64,000 nt of DNA from positions 8,683,245 to 8,747,244 of the forward strand of contig NC_052351.1 of NCBI RefSeq assembly GCF_009727055.1, read 5' to 3'. Source of the stretch: Benincasa hispida (taxonomy: Eukaryota > Streptophyta > Magnoliopsida > Cucurbitales > Cucurbitaceae). Every line of letters starts with the position of its first letter. The first letter of the stretch is position 1. A program made the translations under genes and the position numbers. This document shows positions 35,337 through 48,400 of the stretch, in pieces. The notes beneath the pieces were generated by a model. It ran no database searches. It had not been told where the DNA came from and saw only the letters and a program-made list of their open reading frames with translations.

Positions 35337-37422
35337 TTATGTAGCAGTTTGATCCTCATCGGCAGCCGGAGCAGCGGGAGCTTCTTGAGGTTTGTGAGAA
35401 GTGCCATTGGCAGTGGCAGCTCCAGGTGCAGGATCAGATGCTTTTGTTGCTGCATCTTTTTCTTTTTTGGCATCCTTTCCATCCTTTGCATCTTTGCCAT
35501 CTTTAGCATCCTTGGCATCCTTGGCATCCTTGGCGGGTGGGGGTGGGGGTGGTTTCATATGAGGTGGGGGTGTGTGCTTCAATTTCACGAGAATTTGTCG
35601 CATTCTTGAAAGATCAGTAGGTTTCCCAGGCTTCGGACCCTGAACAACTATTATTGATGGTTTCTTATCTTGATCCTTCTTTCCTCTCTTTTTCTCAATA
35701 TTAGGAACTTCATTAGGAATTAGTTCTGCAATAGCTTTCCAGTATTGTTTATCAGCCTCCTTATGAAACTTCTCCTGATTTGCCAAGTATAACTGCTCCA
35801 AAAATGGGAAAATCTATACTAAGAAAACAGAGCTAGAGAAGAAAAAGAACACTGGCCCGGAAAAAGATGGCAAACAAAACTATACCTTCTCTCTTTCTCT
35901 GTTGTTAACCTTGTTACTCTCAACATTAAGCTTTCTTTTCTCATAAAAACCTATTTTATACTCCTCGGCTTCTTCAATAATTTTGATTCTCAATTCCTTC
36001 TCCCTTTTCTCCTTCTCTTCAAGCTGAATGGCATTTTGGCTGCACCAGGATACCCATAAATTCTAAAGTTCAAATTGGAAAGACAACATATGTACTTGAA
36101 ATAATCTTTAAAACTCAAATTGGCCATCAACAACAAAATTAACTTTCTGCGATCTAAAGCAAAAAAGAAGATCAACAACAATGGCATTTTGTTACATCCA
36201 ACAAAGCAACTAAACAACAGAGAGAAATAAAACGATTGAAGATATACTTCATGCAATTTCTATTTAGGAATCACACATGCTTTTTTGTTATGGTTCCATG
36301 CTAAACAAGAAAACTACTCCAAAAAAATCCATAATATGGATCATGGCTGAATCGAATCATCCATAGTTATCTTACCAGGGATTTACCTGAAGTCCCTTTG
36401 AACTTCCACGGTTCCACATAGATCAACAACAATATAGACCCACTAATAATAGTAATTTGACTAAATGGCTATCTCCCGATTGATCTACCAATATTCCGCT
36501 AGAATTTCGCTTAAACTTCCACATAGATCAACAACAATACATACATTGATAACTAGTAACTTGACTTAAACGGATATGTCCCTGACTGATCTACGAATAA
36601 TCCGCTGAAATTCTGCTTGAACTTCCAGAAATTAACCTAAATTCCGCTTGCACTTCCACATAGATCAATAACGACATAGACCCATTTATTAGAAAATTGA
36701 CTTCATGGCTTGTCCCTAATTGATCTACTAATATAAACCTCCATCAGAGCTCACTAATGAAATACTTGCTTCATCTAAGTCTACTAATTGAGGTACAAAT
36801 GTCCCTAGATCTAAGTTTTTAATTCACCACCTTTTAATGCAAATCGATCAATATAATTCCCCTCATCAAATCCCACTATGTAGACTAGGAAGACAGAATG
36901 GAGTAATAGGCCAGATCAACCAGTGCTATCAAGTAAAAACACTAGAAGGAGATGAATAATAGCAGAGATCTGAAGTTGTTCACCAAAGAATCAGATCTAA
37001 ATCGACACCGAGGTACAAAGCACCAGCAGCAAACAAAAAACCTCTTCAGCTCCAAGAAATCTAAAAAAATTGACAGTCTGAAGATCTTACCGACGCCATT
37101 CACGAAGAGCATATCCTTCCTCAACGCCCATCTCGCTGGGAGGGGGAAGAATTGGACCATCGGATACGAAAACACCATCGCCGAGTTCATCCTCAGCCGC
37201 ACCATAGCCGTTTCCATTTCCATTCTCCACATGAATCGGATCAAAGGGAGCCTGAGAGTAGTTAGGGCTCGGATCGTCGAAACCGAAGACGTCCGGCGAG
37301 GCAGGAGTATGCTCGACACTTACATCGGCGTCCCCGGGGAAGGCGCCGGAGAAATTGGAGTAGGATCCGTAACCACCATAGCTGTCTTCGCCGTCAATAC
37401 TGTAGGCGTCGAAGGTGGACAT
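35337..37422 (-). CDS. Clathrin light chain
   Basis: Three exons on the minus strand: 37422-37091, 36039-35886 and 35792-35337, 942 nt, 313 residues. Introns have GT-AG ends and the phases fit (332, 154, 456 nt). The protein regulates assembly of the clathrin triskelion at the plasma membrane and trans-Golgi network by binding the heavy chain. The N-terminus [20 protein letters not shown] and the acidic/proline segment match plant light chains. The core [20 protein letters not shown] spans the first intron (around residues 107-126). A charged helix with [14 protein letters not shown], then [18 protein letters not shown] and [17 protein letters not shown] follow. The C-terminus has six prolines (243-248), then a KDA/KDG repeat (about 249-272) and an Ala/Pro-rich tail ending DEDQTAT. 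The start is the first ATG of a conserved N-terminus. No damage is seen. It could be orthologous to any of the Arabidopsis CLC genes. Confidence 0.95.
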
Positions 37423-37440
37423 TTTTGCGCTCTCCAACAC

Positions 37441-37443
<3 letters not shown>

Positions 37444-37484
<41 letters not shown>
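37444..37484 (-). repeat. (GA)n/(CT)n microsatellite in the 5' leader of the clathrin light chain gene
   Basis: About 20 uninterrupted AG repeats on the plus strand, so a CT tract in the sense strand, ending 22 bases before the start codon. CT-rich leaders are common in plant genes and GAGA-type tracts can act in promoter function. This one is perfect and therefore probably variable in length. Confidence 0.95.
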
Positions 37485-37486
<2 letters not shown>

Positions 37487-37555
37487 TGTTTATGGGTTTG
37501 TAAAATGAAAAGCAAAGCAATGACTCACTGACCCTCTTTTGAAGCTAATTTGACC

Positions 37556-37565
37556 CTTTATATGC
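37556..37565 (-). promoter_or_regulatory. Putative TATA box of the clathrin light chain gene
   Basis: On the minus strand GCATATAAAG lies about 135 bases before the start codon. It predicts transcription starting near 37530 and a leader of about 105 nt that contains the CT microsatellite. Confidence 0.5.
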
Positions 37566-38514
37566 TTTACATATTTTTACAGATGAAGAAACTCTTTAAA
37601 ATTTGACCCAAATTTTAACCAATTTTTTCAACTATTCTTCTTTTTCTACTTTCCTTTTCTTAAAAATTATTTTTAGAAGAAAAAGAAACTTATTACTCTT
37701 GCCCAAACACAATGTAACACTTGGTTTGTCTAAATTGATATTTTATCGATTCAACTATTTTAATAATTTTTTTTAGTTCAATATGTGATAGAAGATTCAA
37801 ATCTCAAGTTTTATGATAGTCCGTAAATGTGCACACTTCATCTCAGTTGAAATATGTTAATTTTTGTTAGACAATAAAATAATGGTTAGAGATTCAAATT
37901 AATTTCAAATTTTAGTATTATTTAAACAATTTTTGAAGTCAAGTATGACCTTGAATTATAATTTTTGTTTCTTTTCCTAAAAGTATTTCTTAGTAAGCAT
38001 TTGATGTAAAACCACGATCTTATATATTTTAATGCAAGATTAGAAAGTACAAGCTTAATTTGTTTTTGTATTTGTTGTTTTCACTAAAGTGATTAGAGAG
38101 TTGAGAGTAAAAGAAAATATCATGTAATAAAATTTAAGTATTTTAACATCAAAATTTAATGCTTTGAAGACCTATATAGACACGGTTAATAAACTTTTGA
38201 GAATATAAACGTATTGAATTATAATGAAAAATTGTATTGGGTAGCAAATTGAGTTTAGAATTTGTAGGTGTGCCTCTTGTGTGGCAAAATAGAGTTTCAC
38301 ACCTTCGATTAAATTGACCTGGCAGTAAAGGGCTTCGGAAGCGTTGTCATGGGTATTTTTGGATCAGATAGGACATGGTGGTTTCCGGTGGCCGAAACTC
38401 GATTTCCAGTGGAGCAACAGTTGGGTTGTTTGAAGAGAGATGTTGGGGCGAAGGGATTTGCTGCTTTCATAGAATAAGAAGTTCAAGTCTTTTTTTTAAA
38501 AAAAAAAATATATA

Positions 38515-38670
38515 AGTGTATCATTTTTATTCAAGTGTATCAAGGGGTATCAACTGTATCAAGTGAATCAAGAGGTATCAAGTGTATAAATGGATATTAA
38601 GTGTATCAGGTGTTTCAGATGTATCATGTGTATATCAAATATGTATTAAGTGTATCAGGTATATAAGACA
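38515..38670. repeat. Degenerate tandem repeat of a TGTATCAAG-like word
   Basis: GTGTATCA, GTATCAAG and GTGTATCAGG variants recur about every 10-20 bases over 155 bp, at the edge of a poly-A/poly-T bounded segment. Confidence 0.8.
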
Positions 38671-40559
38671 TATTTGTACATTTTTTACATTTCTTTTAAA
38701 TTGTGGGCTAGGCTTTTTTTTTTTTTTTTTGTTATTTTTGCAAAACTAAAAGACGTAGGCCTATTATTAGTAATGCCCGTTTTGTAACCACTCCAATTAT
38801 GATATAGTTTAGGGAAAACAAGAGAAACAACAAATTTTAAAGTTTCATTTGGAAAAATGACAAAAAAGATTTAAAATTATAAAAATAGCAAAATGAATTT
38901 ATATAATAAAAAATACTAATTAGTAAATGACAAAGCTACCCTAAAGCACAAAATTAAGTACAAATGAAAATGGAGAGATACATTGCTCCAAAAACAACAC
39001 GAATACCACAAATACACTCTACCTAGACATTCTATAACCACAAATACATAATATCTAAACATTCAAGCAAAATTAAAAATCACCCAAAATGAGATGACGA
39101 GCAGTCGATGGGGATCATTAGAAACTTATGTATGTATACAACAATAGACTTCCTCTAAGGTAAGAAAGAGCAAAGTTGATTTTACCAGTAAAGTTGTTGT
39201 TGGCAAATGAATATGTGAAGGAATTGCAACTTCATGACGATGTGACCATTGGAAGTATGATTGCATTTGATACAAAACCAGTTGTAGAGAGTCTCATCAT
39301 TTTCATTCCATGTGACCATTTTGCTCATTGGATCTTGAAAGCTATCTTTAAACACTATCAATCTCATAACGTCATTGTTGAAAATGATGTTCAAAATAGA
39401 AACAAAAGTAGAAAACATGTGTGCAAGTGAAAAAAAGGTCGGTAATCTGGTGAGGGTGGTCATTAAAAGCTAGCCAAGATGATGAAATTCAAGAAAAAGT
39501 TGCTGAACCAACTATCGAAGACATGAGATTGCAAAGGAGAAAATGAGATTTTGGGGCGACTTAAGGAAAGAAGATGAGATTTAGGGTTTTTTGTTATCTT
39601 CTTTTAATAAATAATAATAATTATGATGATAAGAATAAGAATACTAATAATAATATCAATATTAATAATAAACTGAAAAATATATATATACACACCCACA
39701 TTTAATATCCATTTATATGTTTTTTTTAGGTTCAACAAGCCATTTTTACATGTTTGTATATGAAAAATTGAAAACATCTAAAGAAGAAAAAGATCAAATT
39801 AATTTGATAACAATATGTATAAAATAATAAAAAAGAATATTTAGATACAATTGAATTTGTAACAAACATATAAACAAATCAAAAGTTAGTTGGATAAAAT
39901 AAAATTTGATAATAAAAAATAAATTCAAATATAAATTGGAGAGAAAAAGTCATAAGTTTTTGTTTATTCTAATTAAAAAATCGATAAGTAGTTAGATAAA
40001 ATCTAATTTGATAATAAAATATAAATTCAAACATAATTCAAAGAGAAAAATTAGGAAAAGAGTTTGTATTACATTAAATTTATAACTTCATCAACCACGA
40101 AAACTAACTTGTTGTAGAGGCAATTGCAAGAGTGAATACTTATTTGTTTGTCAAAAAGACAAATTAATGATATAATAATATAATTAAATGATAATGATTA
40201 AAAGGTAATTAAAAATATAAAAAATGATCAAATTTAAATAAAATATACAATTTATTAAATGATTATATGTATAAAATATTCTATAAAATCCTAATTAAAA
40301 TTTTAAAAAATAATCCAAATTTAGAATAATAAAAAATGAATAAAATAATATAAAATCTAAAGATGTATTATAAATTAAAATCCAAATGATGATAAACAAA
40401 TTAAATATTAATTAATTAACTGGTTAAATCAAATCCAAACAAATAACTAATTTGAATCCATTAGGAGAGAAAAATGAGAAAGAGATTGATTTATTTTAAA
40501 TCAATTCGTGAAGTAGTTACCCAATGGTAAAGTTATAACAAAAACCGTAGCAAACCACA

Positions 40560-40662
40560 AGAAAACCTAAATCGATGAAACATTTGTGTAAGTAACAAAA
40601 ATAACAAAAATTATGGAAAACCTAAATCGATGAAACGTTTGTGTAAGTAACAAAAATTATGG
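40560..40662. repeat. Tandem duplication of about 56 bp
   Basis: GAAAACCTAAATCGATGAAA followed by a TTTGTGTAAGTAACAAAAAT block occurs at about 40561 and again at about 40616, nearly identical. The second copy is shorter by about 9 bases. Confidence 0.85.
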
Positions 40663-41826
40663 CAATGTATGGAACAACAATCCAACTGATTCTTGTGCAA
40701 TTTCTTTTCCCAAAACGTTAAAATAATATAAAAAATAGCATACATAACTAATTTATTAAAAAAGTGAGAAATATACCGCTAATTCATTAAAAATGTATGT
40801 ATACAGTTATAAAAAAACAATATAGAGATTTGAATAAAATACTATATGGATATTTCAAATATAAAATTGGTAAAAAAATCTAAATATTTTATTGAGGTGA
40901 GGTAAATTCAAAAGTGGTTAAATATAATCTAAGGTAATAATAAAATATAGAGATTATGTTAACATCTACGAACAAGGCAAAGGCAAATCAAGAAAATTTG
41001 TGGTCATGTGCATGTCACATGAGTTGTTATAATTTTTATTTCTGGACAGTTTTGCTATTTTTTAAAATGAAACCTCAAATTTGTCATACCTCCTTTAATG
41101 TTCAATTTGTTTCTTCTCAAATAAAAATAAAATTGCAATTGCTTTAACTCTATCATCGAAATCTTAAATATTATTTAAAATCAGAAGAATGTGCTAAAGT
41201 AATCAAGTTCTCCATCTATCAAATCAGCACGATCTAAAAATAATTCATATAATAAGCGCACAACTTTGAAGAGAATAACAAATAATCGAAGGCACCGAAA
41301 AGACTCGTACAATTTATCAATCTACACAAAACCAATGCTATAAATATAAAGTCGATCAACCTAAAGTTCTGTTGAAATTAGAGAAATTTTTAAAAATATC
41401 AATTGTTTTATAAAGTTTGAGGATCCATTTAAAATCAATTTTCTAATGCTTAAAAACACTTAAAAAGGACATTCCAAACATACCTATAAAAATTATTACG
41501 ATTTAACAAATTTGTCAACAAAGAACAATTCTAATAATCATTTATACGTCTGATACAAACTAAAACAATACTAAAGTTATGTTAAAAACAATCTTAAAAT
41601 ACTAAACTAAAACAATACTAAAATCCAAAGTTAATTGTCCGATTTTCTATCCCAAATATTGTTTAAAGAGAAAAAAGAAAAAAAAAACCCTTAAAATGGA
41701 ATATTGAAGATTTTGGGTTCCATCTATAGATATTGTAATAAAAACCAGTCAGAAATGGTATTAAAAGAACTCAATATACAACTCTACCACCAACTACATT
41801 GTTCTTGAGCTTGGAACATCATCAAT

Positions 41827-41848
41827 GGGGTGGGGGTAGGGGTTGGGG
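41827..41848 (+). other. Strong G-quadruplex candidate
   Basis: Four G runs of 4, 5, 4 and 4 bases are separated by loops of 1, 2 and 2 bases on the plus strand. It lies about 570 bases past the stop codon of the CPL2-like gene, whose sense strand is therefore C-rich here. The surroundings are AT-rich, so the cluster stands out. Confidence 0.8.
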
Positions 41849-42418
41849 AGCCTAACTGTTAATTTAGATGTGGAAATAAAGGGTTAGTTTGTTATAATGT
41901 GAATAATGAGTCTGCAGATCAAGAAAACATTCCTGAATACCAGTAAATTTTCGACCTGAGCTCAATCAAATAAATATTAACACAAAAAATATAAAGAAAA
42001 TAAAATAAAATTCTGATCGGCCAATCCCAAACATGTTGGAGTGAACAAGTTGCCAAAGGAGAGCATTGAGCATGAACAACAGCCTTCTGCCACCTTTTAA
42101 GAGCAAGGGCTTCAGCTTTAATGGGAGGAAAATTTCAACTAAAGCAGGCAGATATTCGTGGCTCATCTCGAAATCTCAACGTCGTCAAGGTAAAAGAGTT
42201 TGTGTTGCTGATATCAGAAGAAATTGAATGAAGGCACAAGGCTGATGATCTTGCAATTTGCCTCGTCTTGATCGAGACTAGCAAAGGCCAAGTATGTACC
42301 ATTAGCCCAACATGCTGAGTCTTGATGGCCTTTTAACCTCAAATATCCTGAAACATGCTTTTACATGAGGGTCAACAAATATGGAGGTCATTCATGGAGC
42401 AGAAGCATTTATGGATAT

Positions 42419-45400
42419 TTATTTAGTTTTTGGAAGATGCCCGTGGAAGTCCAGTTTCATTCGTTTTCCCGGTCCATTATCGCTAGGAAACTTGTTCATA
42501 TCATTTGCAGATGTAGAGTCAGCCTTACAACGCGATACGTAAATGTCTGCGAAACATATTTTATATGTCAGCCAGATTCAACTTAGGAGCTCAATTTAAT
42601 TTACATGCTCCTTAAAATAGCCTCCAAATAGAAAATGTTTGCTTATTTAAGCAAATAGCTATTGCAGCATAACCAGCCATTTCATACTTGGCATTTTAGT
42701 TCTAAGATCAAGCTTGCATTTCTAAACTCATACCACATGCCCAAATACAGCAGACCAACGCTATGAAAAAAAAACCCTTCCAAGGAAATAAAATAACAAT
42801 GAATTTTACCCGGTTAATCTAAGATAAAAGCTAAGTTGTCTAGATTGAGCCAAATAGTTCATAATTTAGGAAATGATGCAACAAGTTATCTTGTTTTAAA
42901 ATCATTATAAACAGAGTATTCTAGACAATAGTAGTAATATTCCAAACGACTGCAGAATATCTTGAACAAACAATATCTATATTCTAGATTGCTGCAGACA
43001 GCAAAATAAGGTATAGCGTAAACAATATATAGCAAAACATAAATGTTGTTTTAAAATCATTATAAACAGAGTATTCTAGACAATAACAATAGTATTAATA
43101 TTCCAAACGACTGCAGAATGTCTTGAAGAAACAATATCTATATTCTAGATTGCTGCAGACAACAAAATAAGGTATAGCGTAAACAATATATAGCAGCAAA
43201 ACATAAATGTTGTAAACACGTAATAGTAAGGGAAGAAAGATAGACTCCATACTAGCCAAATTCTTTATGGAACCTTCGGCAGCATGTCGCTGAGCATCCC
43301 TTCTTGTATTACCAATCCCTTCGCCAATTTTCTCTCCCACAAACCAAGCCTACAAAAGCAAGGAGCAGGGTTGCATGCTCTATAATCAGAACAAGTGGAG
43401 ACATGCAGGTCTTAAAAATAGAAGAATGTGATATAAATAACCTGGGAAAAAAATACATGGAAACTTAAAGATTTAGGTTAAATTATAAAAAAATACGGCT
43501 CAACTTTGACATTTGTTCAGCAAATACTCCTATTTTTTCAAAAGTGACAAAATTACTTTACCATTTCAAAAATACTTTTGGAGTAGAAATCCTTTAAAAT
43601 TTCAGGTTGAAATCGCGATTTGGAATGGGATAGTGTAAGCCCTCAATTTCTTTTCCCTCCACTTAGGTTTAAAGATCACTAAATAATCGTTGGAGTTAAG
43701 AATACTTAGTTGGAACGTATGATGGAAATTTGGAGGGTAAAATTTATGCTTTGGAGAAAACATTGGTACTTAGAAAAATTTGTAAGTGTTGGGAGTATGT
43801 GGTTGACTTAGGAGTGGAGTATGCATTGGACAAGAAGAGAAGAGAAGAAAAGTTTGGTCAAGGTTGGGATTCAAGAGTTGGAAGCATAGTAGGTTGAAGT
43901 CAGAATTTTGGCTAAGTGTTCAAACTATGTTTTGAGCTTAGAAAAACTTAAGGGCATGAGTTGGCCTAAAAGGAGCAAAATTTAGCTAAGTATTGGAAAG
44001 GAATGTTGGAAATATAGTAGAGCATTTAGAAGGGACAAATGTGCTTAAACACTTAGGAAAAAGAGGAACCATGCGTTGGAACCTTGGAAGTGAAAATTTT
44101 GGCTAAATGTTGGAAGTAAGGGTTGAACGCATAGCCACTAGAGAAGTGGAATTGTGACTAAGTGTTTAGTCTATGCTTTGGAAGGAGTTGGGAGACTTGG
44201 GAGAACCTCTAAGTGGTGAAATTAAGCATGCAAAACTTGGGGAGGAAAGGTTGAATGCATGATCTAGCAAGGAGAGTGAAGTTTTGACTATGTGTTGGAA
44301 ATAAGAAATTCAACTCGTAGCATAGTTGAGTAGAACCCTAAAAGCACTATGTTGAACGCATATTAGGGAAAGAAGGGACTACCTTGGACACATGCTTGAA
44401 CCAACCTAGACAATTAGGGTTGAGTTGAACACATGGTGTGTTCGAGGTAAGAATTTGGCTAAGTGTTGGATGGCTCGTTGGACACACACCCTAGTAGAGG
44501 CATGTTGGATGCATAGAAGATAGAAAATGGATAGTTAGATGCATACCCTGAGGAATGGGCACAATTGGACGCATGATGGATGTGGAATTAGGTTATGCAT
44601 GCACTAGTTGGACCAAATTTCAAAGGATGAGGTGGCTAATTCCAAGGTGGACACCTTAGGAAGTTAAGTGGTAGCATAGCATGAATTTGACTGTGTCTCA
44701 AAGCTGGAGATGGACGTCCAAGGTGCAATGTGGAGCATGCGAAGTGTCGGATTGACACCTCAGAAGAAGCCATGCGTTGGACTATGCATGGAGTGGACAC
44801 CTAAGTCTTGCATGCAAGTAGGAGGTGCCAAGAAGCCTTGTGTTGGACCTTGCATGGTGGTGACAAATGGAAGTGTAGGTGTCATGCGTTGGGCTCTTGG
44901 AGGAGATGACAAGGATGGCCTGAGATTGCCTATTAATACCCCTAAAGAGCCTCATTTCACCTCACAATTCAAAGTTCTCCCAAAGAAGACTCAAAAAGGA
45001 GGAGTGTTGGAGAGAATTAGGGTTCTAAGGGTAGGCCATGCCTTGGAGTGGTCCACCATGCATCCAACATGATGTTTAGGCATTGGAAAGAGCAGTCTCG
45101 GGGTCCAGGTTGAGCTGTCATGCGTCCAAACTGACCTAGGGAGAGCAACCATGCGTCTAACTAGTGCTAAGGAAGGCCACCTTACGGCCATCCTAGGTTG
45201 TTCCAAGGCCTAGTTTTACGTCTGCTGAAGTTGGTAAGCTAAGTTTAGGGCCAAGAAGGTATTCTAATGTTATTCTAGCCCTAAACATGAGATTCTAAGT
45301 TAAATTTGGGTCATTACAAGCTCGGCATCCAAGAAGGAACCAGGAAGTCAGAAGGCTTGGAAAGAGAGGAATTCTCACTGACGAACGGTGAGTGGTATTT

Positions 45401-48400
45401 CTTCAAACGTTTGCTGTGAAGTTCTATACATGTATATGCGTAGCTTGTATGGTGATAAAGAATACACCGCAGTGGATGGTCAGAGGGTCACAGGGCCTAG
45501 TTTGTGAGCCTGTGATGGAATCGCACGGGATGGTCAGCAGGCCATAAGGGCCTAGTTCCTGAGCTTGTGGCGGAATCTCATGGGATGGTCAGAGGGTTGT
45601 AGGGCCTAGATCCTAAGTCTGTGAGAAGAACTTCGTGCGGGATGGTCAGAGGACCAACGAGTCTAATTTCTGAGCCCACAAGAGGTGGATCTATGTGCAC
45701 GTAGAAAGAGACATAAGGAGATATGTTTAATTGTCTACCATGTTTGTAGGGATAGTAAGAAACAAATACGTTCAAGCCTGAAGTTTGAATAGTAACCTCG
45801 TTGTGTTGATATGTTGTTATAGAGTCATTTGCTCTTAAGGGTTGAAAGAAACCATATAGTTTGTGTTACCACTAACTGGGCTTTTAGCTCATTCTTTTCT
45901 TTTATGTTCTTCCCAAGTAACGAAAGAGAAGAATTCCAGGGTACTGCTGAGGTCAAGGTTTGCCACACTACAACCACACTTTAGGACTTAAGTTTGTTGT
46001 GGTGAATTTTGCAGCTTAGGAGTTAAAGTTTCTAAGTTAGATCTAGAGTTGTATAAATATTATACTGGTTTGTAATCAAATAAGTTAAGCGAAAGAGTTT
46101 TTGTTGTATTTACCTGACTTTGAGATTAGTAAGCAAAACAGGTTCAAGTGGGTAGTAGGTATCACAAAAGGTGGTATCTGCCGTCCTCACACCTCAGGAC
46201 AAAAGAGGTAAGCTCGGGAGGGGGTGTGACAGGTAGGGTGATAGAAATTGGGATCATCACATGCCATATTGTTCCAAGTCTCAATTTCCATCCGAAATTC
46301 TAAAGTTCAATGGTAATATCATAACTTTTAAAAGAATTGGGGTCTTTTTCAAAAACAAAGAGCAAAATTCGATGGTACTTTTCTAAAATTCAGCCAAAAA
46401 TTTATCAGGATTAGCATCCTGTATTTTGGTGGAATTTACTTAACCTTGAGACGTTTATTTTGGTGGTATATAAGCCCCCTATTGAACAAGCAAAGGTCAT
46501 CCAGTAATGAGACTTGGGTTATTAATAAATCCTAGAATTTCCGCATCTTTCCACTTCCTCAACTAGTCTTTCCAGATATGGCTAATCTTCTCCTTGATCT
46601 ATTTCTCTTTCCTAGCCTATTCTTCTCTGGTCCTCAATATATTTTCACACTTTTACCACTAAGTTCTCCTTGCCATGAAGTCTTAGACTTTTATGCAGTA
46701 ACACACTAATTTTTGGAAACTAATTTCTCGTTTTCCTTCCATCTAAGCACAGAAAGGTTCACAAACTCCACCAACTGCGTTACTGTAGAATCCTTTAGTT
46801 CTCACTCATGGAGTAACAACTTTTGCAAACATTATTCTCGAGCAATCCAGTTGCTTCTAAATAAGGCAACGTCTGAAATACACAACATTACCAAGGGAAA
46901 ATCAGAAAACTCAATGTTGGGTTCACTGCCTAGTAGTGGAACCTTTTCATGATCATTAACAATCGGAAGGCTCTCTTTTAGCTTTTTAACTCAATAGTTA
47001 GTTTGATTGTGATATGGAGTAAATGTTCTCCTCCTTTTCATTACTGTATCTTTTCTTCTCTCCTCTCTAATTAGAGAATTCTTTTGTAGATCTCTCTAAT
47101 GGAGACCTTGCACTTTTGTAATCCCATATCATCAATGAAATTATTTCTTCACAAAAAAAAAAGGGAAAAAAAAAACAAAATGAAAAGCACTGGTTTAGCT
47201 CTGGTCGGTGGGGGATTCCTCTTCCCCAGCCCTTGGGTTGTTTTTCTTCTGTGTCTTTAATACTATATTGTTTCTTATTAAAAAAAATGAAAAATAAAAG
47301 CAGAAAACTCTTATTCCAGTCATGTCGATAACTAGGCATTGAACTATCCAAAATATATTCCTCCTAGGGGAAAAAAAAAATCTACATTCTGATAAGAAAT
47401 TTAAGAACCATAAAGAACATGAAGGTGAAAATCATAATTACCTCAACAGAAAACTGTAGATCTGTGCTGGGAACTAACCCCGGCTTAAATTCCACCTACA
47501 AGTTTTTTCAAGTCTCAAAGGACTGGCTGGAGAAGGGTGTAACAAATGCATAATTTACAACATCTATGATGATAAAAGTTGTCTCAGATTACCTTGGTGC
47601 CAAACTTCATTGCAATTTCCTGTAGAGCTCCAACAGGAGTTTCACTCCAGATGGAGCGTCCAGATTCAATGTCATTATCCCGACTTCTTGAAGATGATTG
47701 ATTCATTGGAATCTCCTCACCTTTAAAATAGCAACATAGAATCTAGCATGAGCTCATTGAAATATAATAATAACCAATATGATAATTATTAACAAAATGC
47801 AAGTTAGAAAAACCAAAATAATGATTATCAAAGAGAAAATTCACCCTAGGGTAAAACGCATGGTTCATTCAGAGTACAGAAGGGTTTTATTCTTGTTTGA
47901 ATGTAAATCAAAGAGAAAATGAAAGAGAGGGCCCCAAGTAGTAACAGACAGGCAAACTAATAATGAACCGAGCATTTAATATGAAAAGGAAAATCAGGAA
48001 GAGAGAAATAAAAACTAGAAAATTTTGAAGCCATAAAAATCAGAAAATGGACAAACAAGTGTGTTAAACATGGTTCACCTGAGAAAGCAGGATAGCTAGA
48101 TGGCCTTCGATTTACTCTCACACGATCATCTCTATAAAAAGCCTGCATGCATGATTAGAAAAAACACTGAAATACAGTAGCTTTTCTCCTTGAAACAAAG
48201 GGGAGTCAATAGAGGGAAAACTTCATGGATAGAAAACAAGCCAAAACATAGTTTAATTACCTCTTTTGACAATCTCTGGTTTTCATGAGGAAATCTATCA
48301 GGTAGAATTGAATTGTCAACCTTGGGGAAAAATGAAGGATGATTAGACCTATGCTTCTCCCGCATCGGCATTGGTTCTGCATCTACAGGGAACTCTTTGC

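Larger units (their letters stand above)
37570..41820. other. Gene-free AT-rich intergenic region with small repeats
   Basis: Beyond the clathrin promoter the sequence is AT-rich with many poly-A stretches. It contains a GTATCAAG-type short repeat (38515-38670) and a tandem duplication (40560-40662). An open frame of 84 codons at 39176-39430 has no recognisable domain, and I do not call it a gene. Confidence 0.55.
43634..46231 (+). mobile_element. Gypsy-type solo LTR in intron 12 of the CPL2-like gene
   Basis: A 2598-bp segment begins TGTAAGCCC and ends GGGGTGTGACA, with five-base flanks GATAG (43629-43633) and GGTAG (46232-46236), one mismatch. No coding region. TGTAAGCCC...GTGTGACA ends and a GGTCATTACAAGCTCGG-like core (45306-45322) fit Ty3/gypsy LTRs, but the lineage is not certain. 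It is opposite in strand to the gene and lies about 290 bases beyond the splice donor of exon 12. The interior has two repeat fields, a GCAT/TTGGA word array and a 55-bp tandem repeat. Confidence 0.75.

Noticed and set aside
39176..39430. 84-codon open frame with no stop in an AT-rich region
   Set aside because: No recognisable domain, no splice context and no neighbouring gene features. It could be a transposon fragment, but I cannot support a gene.
42200..42330. Minus-strand reading GHQDSACWANGTYLAFASLD thought to be a WD-repeat exon
   Set aside because: It lies past the stop codon at 42419 of the CPL2-like gene, lacks splice sites that keep a frame and ends in a stop. It is more likely 3' untranslated sequence.
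44710..45072. 120-codon open frame
   Set aside because: It lies within the gypsy solo LTR and consists of translated GCAT/TTGGA words (repeated [19 protein letters not shown] pieces). Not a gene.
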